Shown: in pieces, positions 15,582 to 21,596 of the stretch
How the letters are laid out: every line of letters begins with the position of its first letter
Position numbering within the stretch: position 1 is the stretch's first letter
From: a virus
Length of the DNA stretch: 21,916 nucleotides
IMG/VR virus record: IMGVR_UViG_3300031758_000658
Coordinates: 1 to 21,916 of that record
Reading direction: 5' to 3' (one strand)
The notes under the pieces: generated by a model
Database searches by the model: none
Told to the model about the DNA's origin: nothing
The model's input: the letters and a program-made list of their open reading frames with translations, nothing else
Position numbers and translations under genes: made by a program

Positions 15582-15989
15582 ATGAAAGAAACGGAAATAA
15601 AAATTAGAATAAATTCTGAACTTAAACGTAAGTTTAAAAATAAATGCAAAATTGAATCTTTATCAATGAGTGATAAAATAGTTAATTTTATAAATGATGA
15701 TATTAATTGTATAGAAGATGGTGTTTATTTAGCACAAGAAAAATCAATTAGAATATTATTAACTAAAATGGTATTAAATAAAATTTTAAATAATGGATTA
15801 TTCGAATTTACTGACACACTTAAAAAAGTTTTAGAAGATGCATTAAAAGAGAATTTAGGTTTTGAAACCATAGTGTCAGATATATTATTTAATAAAGAAA
15901 ATAATATGACTTATGGTTATGTTCAATTTTACTTAGAAGATTCAACACCATATAATATTGATTTCACAGTTATTCCAAATGCAAAGTAA
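15582..15989 (+). CDS. Ribbon-helix-helix DNA-binding protein, cassette passenger
   Basis: 135 residues. Residues 1-42 fit an Arc/MetJ-type ribbon-helix-helix: beta strand TEIKIRIN, helix SELKRKFKNKCKIES, then LSMSDKIVNFIND. The remaining ~90 residues (TKMVLNKILNNGLF..., then ...YGYVQFYLEDSTPYNIDF) are not recognised and might sense a ligand or bind a partner. Its stop overlaps the HNH start by 11 nt, so the two are co-translated. Inverted repeats before the start suggest self-repression. Likely job, inferred: to limit endonuclease expression. An unrelated passenger gene is the alternative. Confidence 0.6.
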   Translation: MKETEIKIRINSELKRKFKNKCKIESLSMSDKIVNFINDDINCIEDGVYLAQEKSIRILLTKMVLNKILNNGLFEFTDTLKKVLEDALKENLGFETIVSDILFNKENNMTYGYVQFYLEDSTPYNIDFTVIPNAK

Positions 15990-16488
15990 AATATGTACTA
16001 AATGTAATATTGAGAAATCAATTAATGAATTTCACGTTAATAAATTAGGTAAAGATGGTTATCATTGTCAATGTAAAGAATGTAAAAATAATTATAAAAA
16101 AGAATATAATCAAAAAAACCAAGATAAAAGACGAGAATATGGATTAAAAAATAAACACGTTGGTTTATGGAGAAGCGTTCTTAAAATGTCATTATGGCGA
16201 TTAAACACCAAAAAAGAAGGTTATACTATAGACCTTCTTGGTTACTCTGCCTTAGAATTTAAAGAACATATTGAACAGTTATTCACAGAAGGTATGTGTT
16301 GGGATAACCATGGCGAGTGGCATGTTGACCATATTAGACCAGTAAGTAGTTTTGATACAACTGAGCACCCTAGTGTTGTCAATGCATTGGAAAATTTAAG
16401 ACCTATGTGGAGTACTACTAGGGTGATTAATGGTGTTTATTATGAAGGTAATCTAAATAGAAATAAAATTAAACGTAAAAAGTTATAA
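15979..16488 (+). CDS. HNH homing endonuclease
   Basis: 169 residues from the ATG at 15979. An upstream in-frame ATG at 15958 adds seven residues unlike the family, and the family's usual opening CTKCxxEKxxxEF sits right after 15979. A zinc knuckle is formed by C6/C9 and C32/C35. The nuclease core is WHVDHIRPVSSF (H115, D117, H118) with ENLRPMW (N139), a complete HNH metal site. The last Leu codon of this gene is the stop codon of the converging helicase gene (shared TTATAA, 16483-16488). It sits exactly between the intact and displaced helicase 3' ends, which points to the helicase motif VI codons as its ancestral cleavage region. Confidence 0.85.
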   Translation: MQSKICTKCNIEKSINEFHVNKLGKDGYHCQCKECKNNYKKEYNQKNQDKRREYGLKNKHVGLWRSVLKMSLWRLNTKKEGYTIDLLGYSALEFKEHIEQLFTEGMCWDNHGEWHVDHIRPVSSFDTTEHPSVVNALENLRPMWSTTRVINGVYYEGNLNRNKIKRKKL

Positions 16489-18330
16489 TTCACCATCTAA
16501 TATTTTTTGAATTAACAAATCAGTTTCATCTTCTTTTGATGCATTATCAACACCTAATATTGTGTTAATTACTTGTTTTTTTTGTTTTAAAGTTTCCCAC
16601 ATCCTAACTGAAATCGTATCTTCAAATAATTGATAATATACATTAACGTCATTATTTTGTCCAATACGATACGCTCTATCTTCTGCTTGTTCATTATTAC
16701 CAGTAACCCAATCAAACGAATTAAATATAACAACAGTTGCTTCAGTCAACGTAATACCAACACCAGCACTTTTTATGTTTCCAACAAAAACTTTTACTTT
16801 TTCATTGTTTTGGAATTGGTCAACTGAATGTTGTTTTTTAGCTGATGACATTGGACCGTTATGTTTAACAGCTGCCTTACCAAAATGATTCGCAATTATT
16901 TCTAATTCATCTGAAAATGATGTAAACACAATTACTTTACGTCCCATTTCAATAGCGTTCTCAACCATTTCAATTGTGTATGGAATCGCTTCGTTAGCAA
17001 TGAATTGTCTTAATAATATAAGTTCAACCAAATCTTTTTGTGATTCGTTTGTTCTTTTGCCTTGTTTCTTTTTCAATTCAACATATTCATCCCATAGTTT
17101 ATCATACATTCTCCAACCGTTTTTATCTAGTTGATGATACATTGGAGTAACTATTTTGTCTGGCATGTCTATAGCGTCAGTCTTTAAACGTCTTAATAAT
17201 ATGTTTTTTGTTTTGTTTGCTAATTCTTCTAAATTACTAGCACCATCTGTTATCCATATTTGCTTTCTTTGGCCGTTTTTAAGCGTTCTAAAGAACTTTT
17301 TACCTTCACAGTATCTTACTGCATAGTGTTTCCAATTATCTGCAATAGGTGACTTAATTATCTTTAAAAGATTAAAAAAGTCCATAGGTCTATTTGCGAC
17401 TGGAGTACCAGTAAGAAGCCATACTTTTGGTATATTATGCTTGACGCATAAATCAACCATGATTTTACCTCTGATACTTTCATTATTTTTTAAATTATGT
17501 GCTTCATCGACAATACATAAATCAAATTTTTCATTAACCATATCTTTAATCAATATAGGTTCTTTTTCGCCTTCTTTTAGTTTTTTTGTAGGTGGTAAAG
17601 TATGAAAGTTTTTAAGTATGTCAAAATTTATTATTGTAAATTTATTTGAATCCCATTTCTTCCCATCAACAATTGTTGTTTCATCGCAAAATACATTTAT
17701 TTCACGCTGCCAGTTTATTTTTGTTGATGATGTGGTAACTATAAGGATTTTTTCAGCACCACTTTCTAGTGCAGCAATAATTGATTGCATGGATTTACCT
17801 AAACCCATGTCGTCTGCTAATATACAACCATTTCTAGATAATAAAAATTTAATACCATCTTCTTGGTGTTTGTATAATGTTTTACCGTATTTACTAAGTA
17901 TTTCATTATATTTTGATAAATCTACATTTACATCAATTGGTTCAAAATAAGGGTCATCAGTTACTTGTGTTTTTGGTAACCAATACATTTTTGATTCCTT
18001 TTGGTTTTGCTTTAATTTACCATAAATATGAAAACTTTTATCTGTATCTGCTAATATAAATTCAATAAGGACTTTTTCTGGTATAAATGACAAATCATCT
18101 AACTTTTTAAGTTCCTCACCTAAATAAGGTGTAATACCTATTACTCTATTAATATATTGTGGTTCTTTATCGTGATTATCTACTATATATCTAGATTGAT
18201 TCTCTGTTAATTGAATCTTTTTGTTTTTAATGAATTCATTTTTAAGCTTTTTAATATACGGATTTATACCATCATAGTCTTCCAATAAAGACAACGCTGA
18301 ATGGCTTTTTAAATCATTAATATCAATCAC
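16483..18330 (-). CDS. SNF2-family (SF2) helicase/translocase
   Basis: 615 residues. After a ~150-residue N-terminal region come motif Q (YKHQEDGIKFLL), motif I (ADDMGLGKSM, K179), Ia (ILIVTTSSTKINWQ), II (IVDEAHNLKN, D275-H278), III (WLLTGTPVANRP), IV (KVIVFTSFSDE), V (IKSAGVGITLTEA) and VI (QAEDRAYRIGQ, from Q548). All motifs needed for an ATP-driven dsDNA translocase are present. In phages such proteins act in replication, recombination or transcription of DNA. The last 71 residues exist twice: the copy here belongs to the HNH cassette, and the older copy lies at 15256-15462. The 3' end beyond residue ~593 differs clearly between copies (ASKEDETDLL here, TEDEITALLA there). No late box is seen upstream, so early or middle expression is likely. 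Confidence 0.92.
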   Translation of the reverse strand: MIDINDLKSHSALSLLEDYDGINPYIKKLKNEFIKNKKIQLTENQSRYIVDNHDKEPQYINRVIGITPYLGEELKKLDDLSFIPEKVLIEFILADTDKSFHIYGKLKQNQKESKMYWLPKTQVTDDPYFEPIDVNVDLSKYNEILSKYGKTLYKHQEDGIKFLLSRNGCILADDMGLGKSMQSIIAALESGAEKILIVTTSSTKINWQREINVFCDETTIVDGKKWDSNKFTIINFDILKNFHTLPPTKKLKEGEKEPILIKDMVNEKFDLCIVDEAHNLKNNESIRGKIMVDLCVKHNIPKVWLLTGTPVANRPMDFFNLLKIIKSPIADNWKHYAVRYCEGKKFFRTLKNGQRKQIWITDGASNLEELANKTKNILLRRLKTDAIDMPDKIVTPMYHQLDKNGWRMYDKLWDEYVELKKKQGKRTNESQKDLVELILLRQFIANEAIPYTIEMVENAIEMGRKVIVFTSFSDELEIIANHFGKAAVKHNGPMSSAKKQHSVDQFQNNEKVKVFVGNIKSAGVGITLTEATVVIFNSFDWVTGNNEQAEDRAYRIGQNNDVNVYYQLFEDTISVRMWETLKQKKQVINTILGVDNASKEDETDLLIQKILDGEL

Positions 18331-18354
18331 TTTTATTTGTCAATTTAAACAATG

Positions 18355-18376
18355 TTATTATATTTAAATATAATAA
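18355..18376. promoter_or_regulatory. Perfect 22-bp A/T palindrome between divergent genes
   Basis: The arm TTATTATATTT (18355-18365) is followed directly by its reverse complement (18366-18376). It lies 25 bp upstream of the helicase ATG and 65 bp before the plus-strand leader ORF. Position and symmetry fit a dimer-binding operator or a cruciform. Base content alone makes shorter ones common, but 11 matching pairs would be rare by chance. Confidence 0.4.
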
Positions 18377-18427
18377 AATTTTAAATAAAAATCAATAGTT
18401 GTGATTATTATTTATTAGATTAATATT

Positions 18428-18435
18428 TATAATAA
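18428..18435 (+). promoter_or_regulatory. Late-promoter-like box TATAATAA, original promoter of the virion gene
   Basis: Two mismatches to TATAAATA within TATTTATAATAA, 5 nt before the displaced start codon at 18441. It presumably drove the virion gene before invasion and now drives leader, GIY-YIG gene and virion genes together. Confidence 0.35.
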
Positions 18436-18440
18436 AAGAT

Positions 18441-18488
18441 ATGGAAAATAACAAAATAACACCGATTACACGTATTAACAAAATATGA
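18441..18488 (+). pseudogene. Displaced 5' end of the virion gene (15-codon leader ORF)
   Basis: It reads MENNKITPITRINKI and stops. The first 14 residues match the intact gene at 19179 (MKNNKIIPITRINK) at 12 positions, with a base change in almost every codon, mostly synonymous. After codon 14 the similarity ends. The stop TGA overlaps the GIY-YIG start codon as ATGA, so the remnant probably works as a leader that couples translation to the endonuclease. Confidence 0.75.
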
Positions 18489-19220
18489 TTATATATAAAA
18501 CAACAAATTTAATTAACAATAAATTTTATATTGGTCAAGATTCTAAGAATAACCCAGAATATTTAGGTTCTGGGACTATTATTAAAAAGGCTATCAATAA
18601 ATATGGTAAAGAAAATTTTAAAAAAGAAATATTAGATATTTGTTTAGATAAAGAAGAATTAGATATAAAAGAGATATATTGGATAAAAGAACTAAAAAGC
18701 ATTGAGAATGGTTATAACATTTCATCTGGTGGTAATGGGTGTTTAGGTTGTAAACAAAGTGATGAAACAAAAGAAAAAAGAAGATTAAAAAACATTGGGG
18801 ATAAAAATCCAATGTATGGTAAAACTTTATCTAAAAAAACCTTAATAAAAAGGAGTGAAAAAGTAAAAAATGAAAAAACTTTTAGTGGTGAAAATAACCC
18901 AAATTTTAAATATAAAATAGAAAAAAAAGAATTATATAATTTATTTATAATAAAAAATTTAAAAATAGATGAAATTTCTAAAATATACGGTTGTCATAGA
19001 ACCGTTATTTCTGATAATCTTAGGAAACACAATATTAAAAAAGTACTTTCAAATAAATACAATTTAAAAATAGAAGAAATACAAAAATATTTAGTTAATG
19101 GCTTGAATTTAGTAGAAATAGGTGTAATTTATGGATGTTCAAATAAAATAATAAGTAAGTTTATTAAAAAATATAAAAATGAAAAATAATAAGATTATAC
19201 CTATAACTAGGATTAATAAA
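18483..19220 (+). mobile_element. GIY-YIG homing cassette carrying a replacement 5' end for a virion gene
   Basis: It is bounded by the two copies of the virion gene's first 14 codons (18441-18482 and 19179-19220). It consists of the endonuclease ORF plus the new 14-codon start. Deleting it joins codon 14 of the remnant to codon 15 (TGG, Trp) of the intact gene in frame. No terminal repeats or intron structure are seen. Confidence 0.65.
18485..19189 (+). CDS. GIY-YIG homing endonuclease with NUMOD-like and tandem HTH DNA-binding parts
   Basis: 234 residues. The nuclease domain (1-~90) has IIYKTTNLINNKFYIGQ (the GIY and YIG strands), LGSGTIIKKAINKYGKENF, the E-containing helix DKEELDIKEIYWI and GYNISSGGNG. 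Residues about 92-130 (KQSDETKEKRRLKN, GDKNPMYGKTLS) look like NUMOD3-type DNA-binding motifs. The C-terminus has two similar helix-turn-helix units (IDEISKIYGCHRTVISDNL and LVEIGVIYGCSNKIISKFI). This is the SegA-E / I-TevI-type layout of free-standing phage endonucleases. The ATG is translationally coupled to the leader ORF (ATGA), and the end overlaps the virion gene start by 11 nt. No start upstream is possible because the GIY strand begins at residue 2. Confidence 0.88.
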   Translation: MIIYKTTNLINNKFYIGQDSKNNPEYLGSGTIIKKAINKYGKENFKKEILDICLDKEELDIKEIYWIKELKSIENGYNISSGGNGCLGCKQSDETKEKRRLKNIGDKNPMYGKTLSKKTLIKRSEKVKNEKTFSGENNPNFKYKIEKKELYNLFIIKNLKIDEISKIYGCHRTVISDNLRKHNIKKVLSNKYNLKIEEIQKYLVNGLNLVEIGVIYGCSNKIISKFIKKYKNEK

Positions 19221-19697
19221 TGGTTTAGTGAAGAAGATTTCAGTTTAGAAATCGATTTAGGTAGAGAGGCTATAGAAGGTGATGGTAATTTTACTGTAAT
19301 TTTATATAGCGTTGATAGACAATTATCAGCGGCTGATAATGTATATGGTGAAGCACCAATCAACGGAATTAAATTTTTACCACCAGTCGAACTTAAAGTG
19401 TCACCTACGATGGCTACACCAGAAAACAAAACATATAATCAAGGTATGTTAAGGTATATAATAGATGGACAATTTACATTTAGAATATATGATAGCCAAT
19501 TAAGTGAGTTAGATGTTAATATTTATTATGGTGATTATATTGGTTATCCAGTAACTGAAACAGAAATAAGATATTTTAGTGTTGTTAATGACGGTATTAA
19601 AAACTATGATAATCAACACACAATAATGGGATACAAAGGTGCATATAGAACAATTGTTTGTGCATCTGTTGATTCTAATGAATTTCACGGAATATAA
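19179..19697 (+). CDS. Conserved virion protein (neck/tail-completion module), target of the GIY-YIG cassette
   Basis: 172 residues, no membrane segment, beta-rich (NFTVILYSVDRQLSAADNVYG, FTFRIYDSQL, YGDYIGY) with a C-terminal MGYKGAYRTIVCASVD. The start at 19179 is chosen because residues 1-14 match the displaced copy at 18441. It lies 6 nt before the gp15-like gene and is part of the same late block. I do not recognise a specific family. A role in the T4 gp14/gp15 region is suggested only by neighbours. Its first 14 codons were apparently supplied by the endonuclease cassette, and its translation now depends on termination of the endonuclease 11 nt inside it. Confidence 0.7.
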   Translation: MKNNKIIPITRINKWFSEEDFSLEIDLGREAIEGDGNFTVILYSVDRQLSAADNVYGEAPINGIKFLPPVELKVSPTMATPENKTYNQGMLRYIIDGQFTFRIYDSQLSELDVNIYYGDYIGYPVTETEIRYFSVVNDGIKNYDNQHTIMGYKGAYRTIVCASVDSNEFHGI

Positions 19698-19703
19698 TAA
19701 ATT

Positions 19704-20762
19704 ATGGCAGTACCTAAAGGATTTAAGACAAACATAGATATTACTAATCAGAAGATAGGTCCAGAAAGAAGACAAGAAATTTTGGATGGTATTGCTGATA
19801 ATGGTACATTTTTACCTAAAGGTGTATTAGAAGAGGATATGGACCAAACTTTTTTAGAATTTATAAATGACGATAAAAGAATGTCGTTAAGTATAGACGG
19901 TAAAAAAGTTCCAGTAATCTTTTTAACTATTCAAAGATGGACTGAATTCAGTAAAACATGGCAATTCTCAGATAAATATAAAAATATTGAGTTACCGTTC
20001 ATTACTGTAGTTAGAAAACCAGATATTCAACAAGGTCAAAACCAAGCTGGATTATGGAACATACCAGTAAATAGAACATACACATATATGAGAGTCCCAA
20101 CTTGGGATGGTGTTAGGCGTGGTGTTGATGTATATAAGGTGCCTCAACCTACATCAGTTGATTTAACATATGAAGTTAGGTTATTTACTAACAGAATGAA
20201 AGATTTAAATGAATTTAACCGATTAGCTCAAAGAGCTTTCCAATCTAGACAATGTTATATCAACGTTAATGGTCATCCAATGCCGCTGCATTTAGAATCT
20301 ATTGGTGATGAAAGTAACATTGATGACTTTGAGAATACACGTTTTTATGTTCAATTGTTTGAAATTAAGTTATTAGGTTATATTTTAGATGAAAAAGATT
20401 ATGAAATTATACCAACAATAAACAGACAATTGGTTGCGTTGGAAATAGATGAAGAAAAGATATATAACGATGTAATTTTTGACCCAGTTAAAAGAGGTAA
20501 TTCACTTACTTACAACTTTTTATTTAAAGCAAAAGCTGAACCAAAATTTACATTCACATCACAATATGGTGCATATATAACACAATTGAAAGATATTGTT
20601 GAATTATCTAGAATAGTAATATCAATAAATGGTTCTGTTATCTTTGATGGAACTGTGTTGACAACACCTATAACCATAAATGGTGGTGATGTTGTTACAA
20701 TAAGAATTTATAAAAACTTTTATTCAAATGGAAGTTTTAGGTTAATAGGAAGTACTTTATAA
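19704..20762 (+). CDS. Probable tail-completion/sheath-stabiliser protein (gp15-like)
   Basis: 352 residues. The central part (FITVVRKPDIQQ, YTYMRVPTWDG, YEVRLFTNRMKDLNEFNRLAQRAF, then GHPMPLHLES and FYVQLFEIKLLGYILDE) has the order of features I know from T4 gp15-type tail completion proteins: YE(I/V)...F(T)...M.D.N......F, then P..LES, then a strand with L.F. The length is more than T4 gp15 (272), the extra being a C-terminal beta domain of ~90 residues (FTFTSQYGAYIT onward). The stop overlaps the next ATG as TAATG. Late virion function is likely; the gp15 label is moderate. Confidence 0.55.
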   Translation: MAVPKGFKTNIDITNQKIGPERRQEILDGIADNGTFLPKGVLEEDMDQTFLEFINDDKRMSLSIDGKKVPVIFLTIQRWTEFSKTWQFSDKYKNIELPFITVVRKPDIQQGQNQAGLWNIPVNRTYTYMRVPTWDGVRRGVDVYKVPQPTSVDLTYEVRLFTNRMKDLNEFNRLAQRAFQSRQCYINVNGHPMPLHLESIGDESNIDDFENTRFYVQLFEIKLLGYILDEKDYEIIPTINRQLVALEIDEEKIYNDVIFDPVKRGNSLTYNFLFKAKAEPKFTFTSQYGAYITQLKDIVELSRIVISINGSVIFDGTVLTTPITINGGDVVTIRIYKNFYSNGSFRLIGSTL

Positions 20763-21568
20763 TGGGATATCTATACAATTATGATGTAAATGAAACTTTT
20801 GTTATTGAACCTTTATCAATAACTGGTGATGTACCTACGGTTACTGCATGTACAGCAATATTTAGTAATTCATTTGCGTCATGTAGTGGTGATACTCAGA
20901 TTATTATGGGTACTGGTACTATAATATTTGATGGTAACATTAGCGGTCAAAACATTAGTGGTAATACATTTAATGCTGCAACTTATTATAGTGGTGGTAC
21001 TAATTTATTTGATATCATAATATCAACAACATCTAGTCAATCTATAACTGGCGGTACTTTTAATAATAATACAGATGTTTTAACATTATTTAAAGGTGAT
21101 GGTAATATTTTAAGTATAACTGGGTTTACTGATTATTATATTACTGGTGGTACTTTTAACAAATCAACAAAAATTTTAAGTTATACTAGAAATGATAATC
21201 AAAAAATAGATGTTGAATTACCAGTTAGGACTTTTTTAAATAATTCTGGTCAAACTATTTCTAACCAAACATTGGTTATTGATACCGTGACTTCGATTAA
21301 AAATAATTCTAATACGTTTTTTGTGTCTTATGTTAACGCATATAACAATTCTAGTGATTATGGATTCTGGAAAAGAACATTGGCTTTAAATAAAACTTCT
21401 GGAACGTTAACTATAATAGGTGAAAACTCAGATTTTGATAGAATTTCTAGTGGTATGACACCAAATTCAGTTGTTTACTCTGCAAATAGTGGTAATTTAT
21501 CAATAATTGTAAGTGGTGAAACTGCAAAAAATTACATATGGTCTTCAAATTGGGAGATTATAAATTAA
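20762..21568 (+). CDS. Fibre-type virion protein with ITGGTFN repeats
   Basis: 268 residues. The N-terminal part (NYDVNETFVIEPLSITGDVPTVTACTAIF) is followed by beta modules ISGNTFNAATYYSGGTN, ITGGTFNNNTDVLTL and ITGGTFNKSTKILSY, the same module type as in the fibre gene at 5393. The C-terminal ~110 residues (SNQTLVIDTVT..., ...GETAKNYIWSSNWEII) form a compact beta domain that I recall at the ends of other phage virion proteins. It starts at the TAATG overlap with the gp15-like gene, so it is co-expressed with tail genes. A short fibre or collar-whisker component is inferred. Confidence 0.65.
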   Translation: MGYLYNYDVNETFVIEPLSITGDVPTVTACTAIFSNSFASCSGDTQIIMGTGTIIFDGNISGQNISGNTFNAATYYSGGTNLFDIIISTTSSQSITGGTFNNNTDVLTLFKGDGNILSITGFTDYYITGGTFNKSTKILSYTRNDNQKIDVELPVRTFLNNSGQTISNQTLVIDTVTSIKNNSNTFFVSYVNAYNNSSDYGFWKRTLALNKTSGTLTIIGENSDFDRISSGMTPNSVVYSANSGNLSIIVSGETAKNYIWSSNWEIIN

Positions 21569-21575
21569 GATTTAA

Positions 21576-21587
21576 TATTTATAAATA
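21576..21587. promoter_or_regulatory. Palindromic late-promoter box TATTTATAAATA
   Basis: Third perfect copy of the 12-bp palindrome. The plus-strand TATAAATA (21580-21587) ends 9 nt before the ATG of the last fibre gene. Confidence 0.6.
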
Positions 21588-21596
21588 AATAAGTAG

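Larger units (their letters stand above)
15463..16698. mobile_element. HNH homing cassette carrying a replacement 3' end for the helicase gene
   Basis: The left edge is where homology to the helicase begins (15462/15463). The right edge is where the duplicated coding segment ends inside the intact helicase (16698/16699). The ~1.24-kb unit holds an RHH gene, an HNH endonuclease gene and, on the minus strand, a full replacement for helicase codons 545-615. Without it the helicase would run straight into the displaced copy and then glutaredoxin. No terminal repeats or transposase are seen. Edges are inferred from the duplication. Confidence 0.65.

Noticed and set aside
15958-15978. ATG at 15958 as the HNH start
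   Set aside because: It would add seven residues (MISQLFQ) not typical of the family. The ATG at 15979 directly precedes the conserved zinc-knuckle start.
15463-16698. Group I intron or intein in the helicase gene
   Set aside because: The helicase has a complete uninterrupted reading frame with all motifs. The endonuclease lies on the opposite strand, and coding sequence is duplicated instead of split.
18483-19220. Tandem duplication of a gene start by replication slippage, without mobile-element involvement
   Set aside because: The copies flank precisely one complete endonuclease gene and differ in nearly every codon, which a recent slippage event would not give.
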